Part shown: one piece after another, positions 36,960-44,024 of the stretch
Numbering within the stretch: position 1 is the first letter of the stretch
Layout of the letters: each line of letters opens with the position of its first letter
NCBI GenBank assembly: GCA_002472565.1
Contig: DKSK01000024.1
Location: forward strand, 1 to 64,000
Reading direction: 5' to 3'
From: Bacteroidales bacterium UBA7258
GTDB taxonomy: Bacteria; Bacteroidota; Bacteroidia; Bacteroidales; UBA932
Length of the DNA stretch: 64,000 nucleotides
The notes under the pieces: model-generated
What the model saw: only the letters and a program-made list of their open reading frames with translations
Databases searched by the model: none
Told to the model about the DNA's origin: nothing
Program-made: the position numbers and the translations under genes

Positions 36960-37999
36960 GTGAAAAGGGAGTCTTTGCCGGCGAAAATCGCGGCAAGGTC
37001 CTCCAGTATGAGATCTGGGCGCACGGCTCCGCTTTCCCAGAAATCATTCCCTCCACCGGCGGTCTGCTTCAAGATATTGTTGTACACCTTGGATATCTTG
37101 AATTTAGGAAACATAGGATCGCATGAATCCAGCTCCTTTCGTGTCCTGCACCAGCCGGGATTCAGCCAAAAGTCGGCAGAATCCGAGAGTGCGAACGCCT
37201 TCTCCATGGACATGGTAGAGGATTCCGTCTTTCCTGCTTCCGATCCCAAAATCTTGCCTCCCGCATCCCTGACTAGTCTGGCCATATAGCCGGAGCCTCC
37301 TGGCACATACCAGACTCCCCCGTATGGGATATTCATGAGCACCCTGGCCGTGTCCCGCCTGGCAGAAGCGACCTTTGCATTTATATCCATGTAATGGGTG
37401 GCGACTTCGATAAATGCGGAGTCAGCGCTATGCAGTCTGCCCGTCAAGGCACCGAAAAATCTGAGATATTCGGCCCTTCCGAGCGGATCATGCTCGAACT
37501 GGTCGTAAAGGGTGAAAACTCTGATTCCGAGGCTTCTGAGCTTGGAAGCGAACTGGGGTTCATGCGTTCCGATTCCATAGGCCGCCACGAGATCCGGATG
37601 CATGGAAACAATTGATTCATAGTCTATTGCAGGATCATATCCAACATCCTTGACCAGTCCCTCTTCATAGCGTTTCCTAAGCTTCTCATTGGAAATATAG
37701 TCAATTCCAGAGATTCCTGAAACCGTCTCCAGCGAGCCGACGAGGTCGAGGGCGGCGACATAAGAAGAAGACATGCAGACGATGCTGCCGAGGGGACGGG
37801 TGACGTCAAGTGTGTCCGGCGCCGCCCCGAAAGGCGAAATGGAGACGACCTTCGTAGAGGCCGAGTCCGCGATGACATCGAAATATTTGGCGAAGGTACA
37901 GTAGCCAGACCTTGGCTCCTCTATGCTCTTTTTGTCTCCGGAGCAAGAGAAGGAGATCAATGTGACGGCACATAGGGCCGCAAGTCCGAATCTTTTCAT
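36938..37999 (-). CDS. ABC-type cobalamin/iron-siderophore binding lipoprotein
   Basis: A 353-residue lipoprotein: MKRFGLAALCAVTLISFSC ends in the lipidation Cys19. It has the two-lobed layout of class III binding proteins. VVSISPFGAAPDTL and IVCMSSSYVAALDLVGSLETVSGIS lie in the first lobe, YDPAIDYESIVSMHPDLVAAYG follows, and GGVWYVPGGSGYMARLVRDAGG lies in the second lobe. Similar proteins deliver vitamin B12, haem or ferric siderophores to an ABC importer. No permease or ATPase gene is in the window, so it is an orphan or works with distant partners. Confidence 0.85.
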   Translation of the reverse strand: MKRFGLAALCAVTLISFSCSGDKKSIEEPRSGYCTFAKYFDVIADSASTKVVSISPFGAAPDTLDVTRPLGSIVCMSSSYVAALDLVGSLETVSGISGIDYISNEKLRKRYEEGLVKDVGYDPAIDYESIVSMHPDLVAAYGIGTHEPQFASKLRSLGIRVFTLYDQFEHDPLGRAEYLRFFGALTGRLHSADSAFIEVATHYMDINAKVASARRDTARVLMNIPYGGVWYVPGGSGYMARLVRDAGGKILGSEAGKTESSTMSMEKAFALSDSADFWLNPGWCRTRKELDSCDPMFPKFKISKVYNNILKQTAGGGNDFWESGAVRPDLILEDLAAIFAGKDSLFTYYIKVD

Positions 38000-38014
38000 A
38001 ACTTTGCAAAGATA
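37999..38014. promoter_or_regulatory. Palindromic double -7 box between divergent genes
   Basis: TAACTTTG (37999-38006, plus) abuts the reverse of TATCTTTG (38007-38014, minus), so CTTTGCAAAG is a perfect palindrome with TA at both ends. The plus box serves the gene at 38028; the minus box lies 7 bases before the start of the binding-protein gene. The two start sites would lie on the far sides of the palindrome and the transcripts would overlap. Confidence 0.65.
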
Positions 38015-38027
38015 GGAATTTAGCGTA

Positions 38028-38552
38028 ATGAAATACGACAGGAAGACTCAAATGATGGATGCCGGAATGGCTTTTTTCGAAAGTCCTGAAGGCATGGGAA
38101 ATGTAATGGGAATAGTGAAGGCCCAGCTGGAGTACTACGGCAAAGTCGTATCGGACTCTCAGATTGAGCCGGACAGCCTTCCCTCTAGCACCGGTGCCTT
38201 CACCTTCTTCATGGATTGGTCGTCTCCATGGCGGACGAGGTACATTTCCTGTCTTGTCGAGGATGCCGGGGACACGGGCAAGCAGGATGCGGAGGGCCGC
38301 CCTGTCCGCCGCTACGCAGTCTCATTCAAGGAAGGGAGCAGAAGTTCGAAGCTGCGGGCCTGCACTTATATCTTCATGACAGCCGCCTTCCTCTGTCTCA
38401 TGGTCATGCAGAATTTCCTGCTTCATGGCTTCAGATTCATGGCGGGGTTCGCCTGCTTCGCCCTTGCCGCATACACCGCCTACCTCTGGTGCGTCCCGTC
38501 CCACAAAGCCCAGAAAACCGTCAAAGGGCTGATTGCAAGCCTCCTGAACTAG
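38028..38552 (+). CDS. Small membrane protein of unknown function
   Basis: A 174-residue protein without signal peptide. A soluble N-terminal half (FFESPEGMGNVMGIVKAQLEYYGKVV; WSSPWRTRYISCLVEDAG; AVSFKEGS) is followed by two membrane helices near the C-terminus (ACTYIFMTAAFLCLMVMQNFLL and FRFMAGFACFALAAYTAYLW). I do not recognise it. It is divergent from the binding lipoprotein gene and shares a palindromic promoter with it, so the two may respond together. No gene follows before the tRNA. Confidence 0.7.
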   Translation: MKYDRKTQMMDAGMAFFESPEGMGNVMGIVKAQLEYYGKVVSDSQIEPDSLPSSTGAFTFFMDWSSPWRTRYISCLVEDAGDTGKQDAEGRPVRRYAVSFKEGSRSSKLRACTYIFMTAAFLCLMVMQNFLLHGFRFMAGFACFALAAYTAYLWCVPSHKAQKTVKGLIASLLN

Positions 38553-38636
38553 CACATCCTTATCTTCCGAGGCACTGCCCTACAGTACACTCAGTGGCAA
38601 TTTTCCACGGACATAGTACCCTCTACAGCCATTCCT

Positions 38637-38673
38637 GCACACGGAGCATGCCCATGTTGGGCACAGCGTGTGC
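38637..38673 (+). other. Two-part hairpin in the gap before the tRNA gene
   Basis: GCACACG pairs with CGTGTGC and, inside it, TGCCCA pairs with TGGGCA around a TGT loop. It lies between the membrane protein gene and the tRNA promoter. No T run follows. It may be a 3'-end structure of the upstream mRNA. Confidence 0.45.
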
Positions 38674-38720
38674 GCAAAGGGTGCGTGTTTGGAACTCTCG
38701 GAACTCAACTAGAAAATTGT

Positions 38721-38751
38721 TTTGGAAAACGAAGGAAATGGATTATATTTG
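38721..38751 (+). promoter_or_regulatory. Promoter of the tRNA-Thr gene
   Basis: TTTG (38721-38724), exactly 19 bases, TATATTTG (38744-38751): both elements perfect. The tRNA begins 13 bases after the box. Confidence 0.85.
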
Positions 38752-38763
38752 CAGTCCTGATTT

Positions 38764-38836
<73 letters not shown>

Positions 38837-38840
38837 CCCG

Positions 38841-38874
38841 GAAAGAGGATGACTGAGTCACCCTCTTTCTTTTT
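38841..38874 (+). terminator. Terminator of tRNA-Thr
   Basis: GAAAGAGG pairs with CCTCTTTC, one mismatch, then TGAC pairs with GTCA around a TGA loop. A T5 run follows. It starts 4 bases after the tRNA. Confidence 0.88.
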
Positions 38875-38951
38875 CGCTTATGTCATCAGAGGATAGTCTG
38901 GCAAGACAATTCCAACCCTGTTTACCCGTAAAACACTTGGTGCACTTTCCA

Positions 38952-39015
38952 GCTCGCTTCCACCCCAGACTCGTTTCCGTCCGGGGTCGGTTCCACCAGG
39001 GGTCGGTTCCACTCG
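38952..39015. repeat. 16-bp degenerate tandem repeat, four units
   Basis: Units of 16 bp start at 38952, 38968, 38984 and 39000. The last two differ at three positions (GGGTCGGTTCCACCAG and GGGTCGGTTCCACTCG); the first two are more diverged. It lies 22 bases past the mnmA stop, between mnmA and the tRNA terminator. Confidence 0.75.
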
Positions 39016-39036
39016 GGGAGCTGGCGTGGTTTTGGT

Positions 39037-40512
39037 TCAGCGGGCGATGGGGCCGCTACCGAGGAGTTCGTCGCAATCGTACCAAACGGCGAACTGGCCT
39101 GGAGTGATGCCGCGCTGAGGCTCATCGAAGAGCACATAGAGGCCGTTCCGCCGGCAGAGGAGAGTGGCATCCTGAAGCGGCTGGCGGTAACGGATGCGTA
39201 CACGTAGACGCCTCATCTCTCCAGGCTCCATGGCCAGATCCGGTCTCAGCCAATGGACCTCATCGGGAGAAAGCCTCAGGCATGACCTTGACAGTCCTTT
39301 ATGAAGATGCCCCTCGCCGACATAGACGAGGTTCTTCTCCATGTCGTTGGCAATGACAAAGACGGGATCCTTATGGCCGCCGATTCCAAGCCCCTTATGC
39401 TGGCCGACGGTATAGAACTGAGCCCCGTCATGGGTCCCGATGATCTTGCCATCCGGATTATCTTTCCAACGGGTCTTTTTGACATGATGCTTGCCCGACC
39501 TGAAGGTTTCCTCCTCGAAAACGATGGAAGAGTAGCTGACAGGCTGGCTCAGCCGGAACAGGTCTTCGTCCGAAAGGGCGGAAACCTTGTCCATGCAGAA
39601 AGGCGAAGGCTTCGAACAGCCACCCTCGTTCTCAGGATTCCCCATTACCCAATGCTCCCGTATATCATTTACCTTAAGGGACTTGACTTCGGAAACATAG
39701 TCAGTAACCATGGCCGCCTCCCTACCCTGCGGCATCAGCGAATCAAGCGTCCGCTTTTCGAAAAGATATTGCGGATCATGAGAATAAAAATGGTCATAGA
39801 CCTCGACCACAAAGCCCTCAGACGGCTTGAGCTTCTGCTTAAGAAATGTAGGGAGGTCAACCTTTCCGATGAAGCAGATTCCCTGAGAATCCTTTTTCTC
39901 GGCCGAAGGCAGGTCAGCCTCCTTGGCTATACGCCTGACCTCTGGCTTGTCCATTTCCCCAATAGGGAAAAGGGCCTTGGCAAGTTGGACTTGGCTGAGC
40001 TGGCAAAGGAAGTAGCTCTGATCTTTGTCCGGATCGGTACCGGCGAGAAGTCTGTACATAGGTGTCCCGTCCGCATTTTCAGCAGGTGTCCCGTCCGGAT
40101 CCATGGCTCTGTCTTTGCGGCAATAATGTCCGGTAGCCACCATGTCAGCCCCCATTTTCTCGGCCACCTTTAGAAAGGCGTCGAACTTTATCTCTCTGTT
40201 GCAGAGGACATCAGGATTGGGAGTACGGCCTTTTGAATATTCATCGAACATATAGTCGGCCACTCTGGAGCGGTACTCCTTGCTCAGATTCACGAAATAG
40301 AAAGGAATCCCAATCTTCCTCGCCACCATCTCGGCTACGAAGCGGTCCTCCTCCCATTCGCAGTCTCCGTGCAGAGTCACATCCGCATTGTCCCAGTTCT
40401 GCATGAACATGGCGAAGACATCATAGCCCTCGCGCTTGAGCAGAAGAGCGGCTACCGAGGAATCGACTCCCCCGGAAAGTCCGATACATACTTTTATTTT
40501 GCTTTTGTCCAT
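39037..40512 (-). CDS. mnmA: tRNA-specific 2-thiouridylase MnmA with large insertion
   Basis: Thiolates U34 of tRNAs for Lys, Glu and Gln. The ATP loop is GLSGGVDSSVAALL (residues 11-24). Catalytic cysteines are Cys104 (DVLCNREIKF) and Cys213 (GICFIGK). At 491 residues it is well above the usual 360. The excess is a block at about residues 240-352 between the KPSEGFVV and GKIIGTHDGAQFYTVGQHKGLG segments, containing GGCSKPSPFC. An open frame extends 46 codons upstream. I chose the ATG at 40512 because the protein then opens MDKSKIKVCIGLSGG and a promoter box lies 7 bases before it. Confidence 0.92.
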   Translation of the reverse strand: MDKSKIKVCIGLSGGVDSSVAALLLKREGYDVFAMFMQNWDNADVTLHGDCEWEEDRFVAEMVARKIGIPFYFVNLSKEYRSRVADYMFDEYSKGRTPNPDVLCNREIKFDAFLKVAEKMGADMVATGHYCRKDRAMDPDGTPAENADGTPMYRLLAGTDPDKDQSYFLCQLSQVQLAKALFPIGEMDKPEVRRIAKEADLPSAEKKDSQGICFIGKVDLPTFLKQKLKPSEGFVVEVYDHFYSHDPQYLFEKRTLDSLMPQGREAAMVTDYVSEVKSLKVNDIREHWVMGNPENEGGCSKPSPFCMDKVSALSDEDLFRLSQPVSYSSIVFEEETFRSGKHHVKKTRWKDNPDGKIIGTHDGAQFYTVGQHKGLGIGGHKDPVFVIANDMEKNLVYVGEGHLHKGLSRSCLRLSPDEVHWLRPDLAMEPGEMRRLRVRIRYRQPLQDATLLCRRNGLYVLFDEPQRGITPGQFAVWYDCDELLGSGPIAR

Positions 40513-40519
40513 CGCCTTG

Positions 40520-40527
40520 CAAAGATA
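40520..40527 (-). promoter_or_regulatory. -7 box very close to mnmA start
   Basis: Perfect TATCTTTG on the minus strand, with only 7 bases between the box and the ATG. The transcript should have almost no leader. Confidence 0.55.
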
Positions 40528-40561
40528 GTCAAATTCACGATGAAGATAAAAGGCTTCAGGT

Positions 40562-41953
40562 TCATAGGGACTTGGCCGCTGACTGGCCGGCGAGAAGACC
40601 GGTGCTGAAGGCCGTCTGGAGATTATAGCCGCCAGTGTCAGAATCGACATCCAGAACCTCTCCGCAGAGATAGAGACCCTTCTTCAGCCGTGACTCCATG
40701 GTCTTGGGAAAAATCTCGTCAGTATCCACCCCGCCCGCCGTGACCACACAACGCTCATAACCGACATAGCCGGCGATAGGAAAAGGCCATGAAGTCAAGG
40801 CGTCAACGAGGCTCTTGATATCCAGATAAGCCTCGTTCTTACCACGGCGCTCCAGAAGGCCTGGAAAGAATGCTGTGAAACCGGGGATGATCTCCCAAGG
40901 CATAAGTTTTCCGAGAAGGACGCGAAATCTTTCTTTTCCACCCAGCTTGGCGCTCCTCTGATCCTTCCTTATCTCGTCCCAGAGCTTGCTAACCCTCGCG
41001 GCGAGTTCCCCGTGGTCCACTCCAGGCTTGAGGTCAACGGAGATCTCGGCTTTTCCGCCGTTGATGAGGGCCTTGACACAGGCGCGGCTGAGCTCGAAGC
41101 CCAGAGGGCCCTCGATACCCCCGTCCGTAAAATCCAGGTCACCGAATTCCTCCTGCACCGTTGAGCCGTTGACCGCAAGGCTCACTCCGACATTCTTCAG
41201 CGAGCAGCCGCAGAGGGCCTTGCCTAGTGCGGAAAGCGCCTCGGTACGGTCGATATGCCACTTCAATTCAGGCTCGCCGGCACTGTCGCGATGGTCGAAA
41301 CCCTTCGGAAGAGAAGTATCGGTCCTGCGCGGGGCGGGGAGCTTATAGCCCGCGGGCACAAGAGCAGTCAATGAAGGGAAGGTAGGTTTCAGGGTGTGGC
41401 CGAATGCCTGCGCCCAGGCATAGCCGTCCCCCGTACTGCCGGTAACAGGATAGGAAAGTCCTCCGGTAGCGATAACCAGACGCTCCGCCCTCCACGAACG
41501 GGCATCCCCACAGGTGGCCACGAATTTTTCTCCGTCAATAGACACACTCTTCACCTCGCAATCAGTAAGCAGTTCCGCTCCCGCATCGATGACGGCTTTC
41601 TTAAGCGTATCCACAACGTCAGAAGCCCTGTGAGACTCCGGGAAAGCCCGCTCTCCCCGCTCCACCACAGTGGGCAGGCCTCTGGCCTGAAGAAAGGCGA
41701 TCATTTCGGAAGGAGGAAAATTATAGAAAGCCGGACGGAGGAAATTAGACTTGGTCCGGATATGGGACTGGAAGTCATTCCAGTCTTTGAGATTCGTGAA
41801 ATTACAGCGGCCCTTGCCCGTGATCATTATTTTACGGCCGGGACGCGGCATCTTTTCAAGGATGGTTACGCGGGCCCCGGACCCCCTCGAGGCTCCAAAG
41901 CCGGCCATGAGCCCAGAGGCTCCGCCGCCTATTATAAGAATATCAGTATCCAT
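40562..41953 (-). CDS. HI0933/YhiN-type flavoprotein
   Basis: A 463-residue FAD-binding protein. The dinucleotide loop is DILIIGGGASGLMAGFGA at the N-terminus, then KMPRPGRKIMITGKGRCNFTN, the family signature, and ERLVIATGGLSYPVTGSTGDGY. It ends with CVVTAGGVDTDEIFPKTMESRLKKGLYLCGEVLDVDSDTGGYNLQTAFSTG, again typical. The biochemical role of the family is unknown. Its leader contains a terminator hairpin almost touching the start codon. mnmA lies downstream, with its own promoter box in the 49-base gap. Confidence 0.92.
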   Translation of the reverse strand: MDTDILIIGGGASGLMAGFGASRGSGARVTILEKMPRPGRKIMITGKGRCNFTNLKDWNDFQSHIRTKSNFLRPAFYNFPPSEMIAFLQARGLPTVVERGERAFPESHRASDVVDTLKKAVIDAGAELLTDCEVKSVSIDGEKFVATCGDARSWRAERLVIATGGLSYPVTGSTGDGYAWAQAFGHTLKPTFPSLTALVPAGYKLPAPRRTDTSLPKGFDHRDSAGEPELKWHIDRTEALSALGKALCGCSLKNVGVSLAVNGSTVQEEFGDLDFTDGGIEGPLGFELSRACVKALINGGKAEISVDLKPGVDHGELAARVSKLWDEIRKDQRSAKLGGKERFRVLLGKLMPWEIIPGFTAFFPGLLERRGKNEAYLDIKSLVDALTSWPFPIAGYVGYERCVVTAGGVDTDEIFPKTMESRLKKGLYLCGEVLDVDSDTGGYNLQTAFSTGLLAGQSAAKSL

Positions 41954-41965
41954 GGAAAAAAATAT

Positions 41966-42001
41966 AAAAAAAAAGAGAGGGACCTCACGGCGCCTCTCTT
42001 T
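41966..42001 (-). terminator. Terminator hairpin in the leader of the flavoprotein gene
   Basis: On the minus strand AAAGAGAGG pairs with CCTCTCTTT (12-base loop) followed by nine T residues, ending 12 bases before the start codon at 41953. No minus-strand gene lies upstream for it to terminate, so it sits within the flavoprotein's own leader. On the plus strand there is no T run. Confidence 0.7.
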
Positions 42002-42160
42002 CCAACGTTTACTTACTAGTAACTATCTGTATTAACTCTATTGCGAACGCTAAGGTCGCGCTTTTTTTTGAATTTGCAAACTATTCTCGCAAGAAAAAGC
42101 TGAAAATATCAATAATTTCTACCTTTTTATCATTTTTGGGCCCATCAGCGAATAAAATTA

Positions 42161-42189
42161 GGAAATCCAAGGCAGATTTCCTACCTTTA
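42161..42189 (+). promoter_or_regulatory. Inverted repeat and -7 box ahead of the hut operon
   Basis: GGAAATC, 7 bases, GATTTCC (42161-42181) is a perfect 7-7-7 inverted repeat. It abuts TACCTTTA (42182-42189), one mismatch from TAnnTTTG. The repeat is where a repressor covering the -33 region would bind. A further 6-bp hairpin (GCCACC/GGTGGC) lies in the leader near 42203-42219. No regulator gene is adjacent. Confidence 0.5.
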
Positions 42190-42250
42190 ATCCGGATCGG
42201 CCGCCACCTTTGCGGTGGCCGAAAACCAACAGACATCAACAACCACAGAC

Positions 42251-43987
42251 ATGGAACCGATCATCGAATGCGTGCCTAATTTCAGCGAGGGACGCGACAA
42301 AGAAGTAATCAGGAAAATCACGGAGGCCATATCCGGGGCCAAAGTCTTTGACAAAGACGGCAAGGAAGAAAGGGTCAAGGTCCTAAACGTAGATCCGGGA
42401 GAAGCGACGAACAGGACTGTAATAACTTTCGTCGGACACCCAGCCGCAGTTCTTGAAGCCGCCTTCCAGGGCGTCGTCAAGGCAGACGAACTGATTGACA
42501 TGCGCAAACACCACGGAGCCCATCCACGCTCAGGAGCCTGCGATGTCTTGCCGCTGGTGCCGGTATCCGGAATCAGCCTTGAAGAATGCGCCCGCCTCGC
42601 CCGCTCCCTGGCGAAGAAGATTTACGAAGAATTGGGCGTGCCTTGCTATTGTTATGAGGCCGCAGCCTTCAAACCGGAAAGGAAGAATCTGGCCGTCTGC
42701 CGGGCCGGAGAGTACGAGGCTCTGCCCGAGAAAATCGCAGACCCTCTCCGCGCTCCCGACTTCGGTCCGAAGGAGTACAACGAGACCGTCGCGAGGAGCG
42801 GAGCCATAAACGTAGGAGCCAGGAATTTCCTCATAGCCGTGAATTTCAATCTCAACACCACTTCCACCCGCCGCGCCATGGCCGTGGCCTTCGACGTCAG
42901 GGAGAAAGGGCGCAAGAAGCGCGAGGGAGGAAGCCTGACCGGCAAGGTGATCAAGGACGAAAAGGGCCAGCCGGTATGGGAGCCGGGTACGCTCAAAGGT
43001 TGCAAGGCAATCGGCTGGTACATAGATGAGTACGGGATAGCCCAAGTCTCCATGAACATAACTGACATCGACACCACCCCTCTCCACAAGGCCTTTGACG
43101 AGGTCTGCAGGGCGGCATCGGCAAGGGGTCTGAGGGTGACAGGAACCGAAATCGTAGGCCTGGTGCCGAAGAGAGTTCTCGTCGAGGCCGGCAAATACTA
43201 CCTGGAGAAGCAGCAGAGGTCCCTCGGAATCGCAGAAGAAGAAATAATAAAGATAGCTGTCAAGTCCATGGGGCTGGACGACCTAAGGCCTTTCGACCCT
43301 AAAGACAAGGTTATCGAATACATGATGGAGGACCCGGCCGAGGTGGCGATGAAGGAAAGGCTTGTCAGGATGAGTCTCAAAGGCTTTGCTGACGAGACGG
43401 CTTCGGAATCCCCCGCCCCGGGAGGAGGTTCTGTATCGGCATACATGGGAGCGCTCGGAGCAGCCCTCGGAGCCATGGTGGCGAATCTTTCCGCCCACAA
43501 GAGGGGCTGGGACGAGCGCTGGAAAGAGTTCTCGGATTGGGCTGAGAAGGGCCAGGCCATAAAGGAAGAGCTCGTAGCCTTGGTAGACGAGGACACAAGA
43601 GCCTTCGCAGCCATCATGGATGCTTTCTCCCTTCCGAAGGACAGCGACAAGGCAAAGGCTGAACGGGACGCGGCCATCCAGAAGGCGACGATGAACGCGG
43701 CCATGGTGCCTCTCAGAACCATGAAAGCGGCATACAGGGCCTTCGAGGTAGCCCAGGCCATGGCGGAGAAGGGCAACCCGAACTCTGCTTCGGATGCCGG
43801 AGTCGCTGCCATCGCGGCGAGAGGAGCAGTCCTCGGCGCCTATCTCAACGTGAAAATCAACGCCTCCTCTCTCTCCGACAGCCAAGAGGCAGAAAAGCTG
43901 ATCGGAGAGGCCGGGGAAATAGCGGTCAAGGCCGAGGAGATGGAGAAGAAAATTCTGGGCATCGTGAATAAGTCTATTGAGAATTAA
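42251..43987 (+). CDS. ftcD: Glutamate formimidoyltransferase-cyclodeaminase fusion
   Basis: A 578-residue two-domain enzyme as in mammals. The N-terminal part (MEPIIECVPNFSEGRDKEVI; HHGAHPRSGACDVLPLVPV; NFNLNTTSTRRAMAVAFDVREKG) transfers the formimino group from formiminoglutamate to tetrahydrofolate, leaving glutamate. The C-terminal part from about residue 375 (ETASESPAPGGGSVSAYMGALGAALGAMVANLS) removes ammonia from formimino-THF. Start chosen at ATG 42251 over an in-frame GTG at 42215, because MEPIIECVPNFSEG is the normal opening. First gene of the histidine operon. Confidence 0.95.
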   Translation: MEPIIECVPNFSEGRDKEVIRKITEAISGAKVFDKDGKEERVKVLNVDPGEATNRTVITFVGHPAAVLEAAFQGVVKADELIDMRKHHGAHPRSGACDVLPLVPVSGISLEECARLARSLAKKIYEELGVPCYCYEAAAFKPERKNLAVCRAGEYEALPEKIADPLRAPDFGPKEYNETVARSGAINVGARNFLIAVNFNLNTTSTRRAMAVAFDVREKGRKKREGGSLTGKVIKDEKGQPVWEPGTLKGCKAIGWYIDEYGIAQVSMNITDIDTTPLHKAFDEVCRAASARGLRVTGTEIVGLVPKRVLVEAGKYYLEKQQRSLGIAEEEIIKIAVKSMGLDDLRPFDPKDKVIEYMMEDPAEVAMKERLVRMSLKGFADETASESPAPGGGSVSAYMGALGAALGAMVANLSAHKRGWDERWKEFSDWAEKGQAIKEELVALVDEDTRAFAAIMDAFSLPKDSDKAKAERDAAIQKATMNAAMVPLRTMKAAYRAFEVAQAMAEKGNPNSASDAGVAAIAARGAVLGAYLNVKINASSLSDSQEAEKLIGEAGEIAVKAEEMEKKILGIVNKSIEN

Positions 43988-44024
43988 AGTTCCGCATACA
44001 GAATATTAAATCTTGCTTAGAGAA

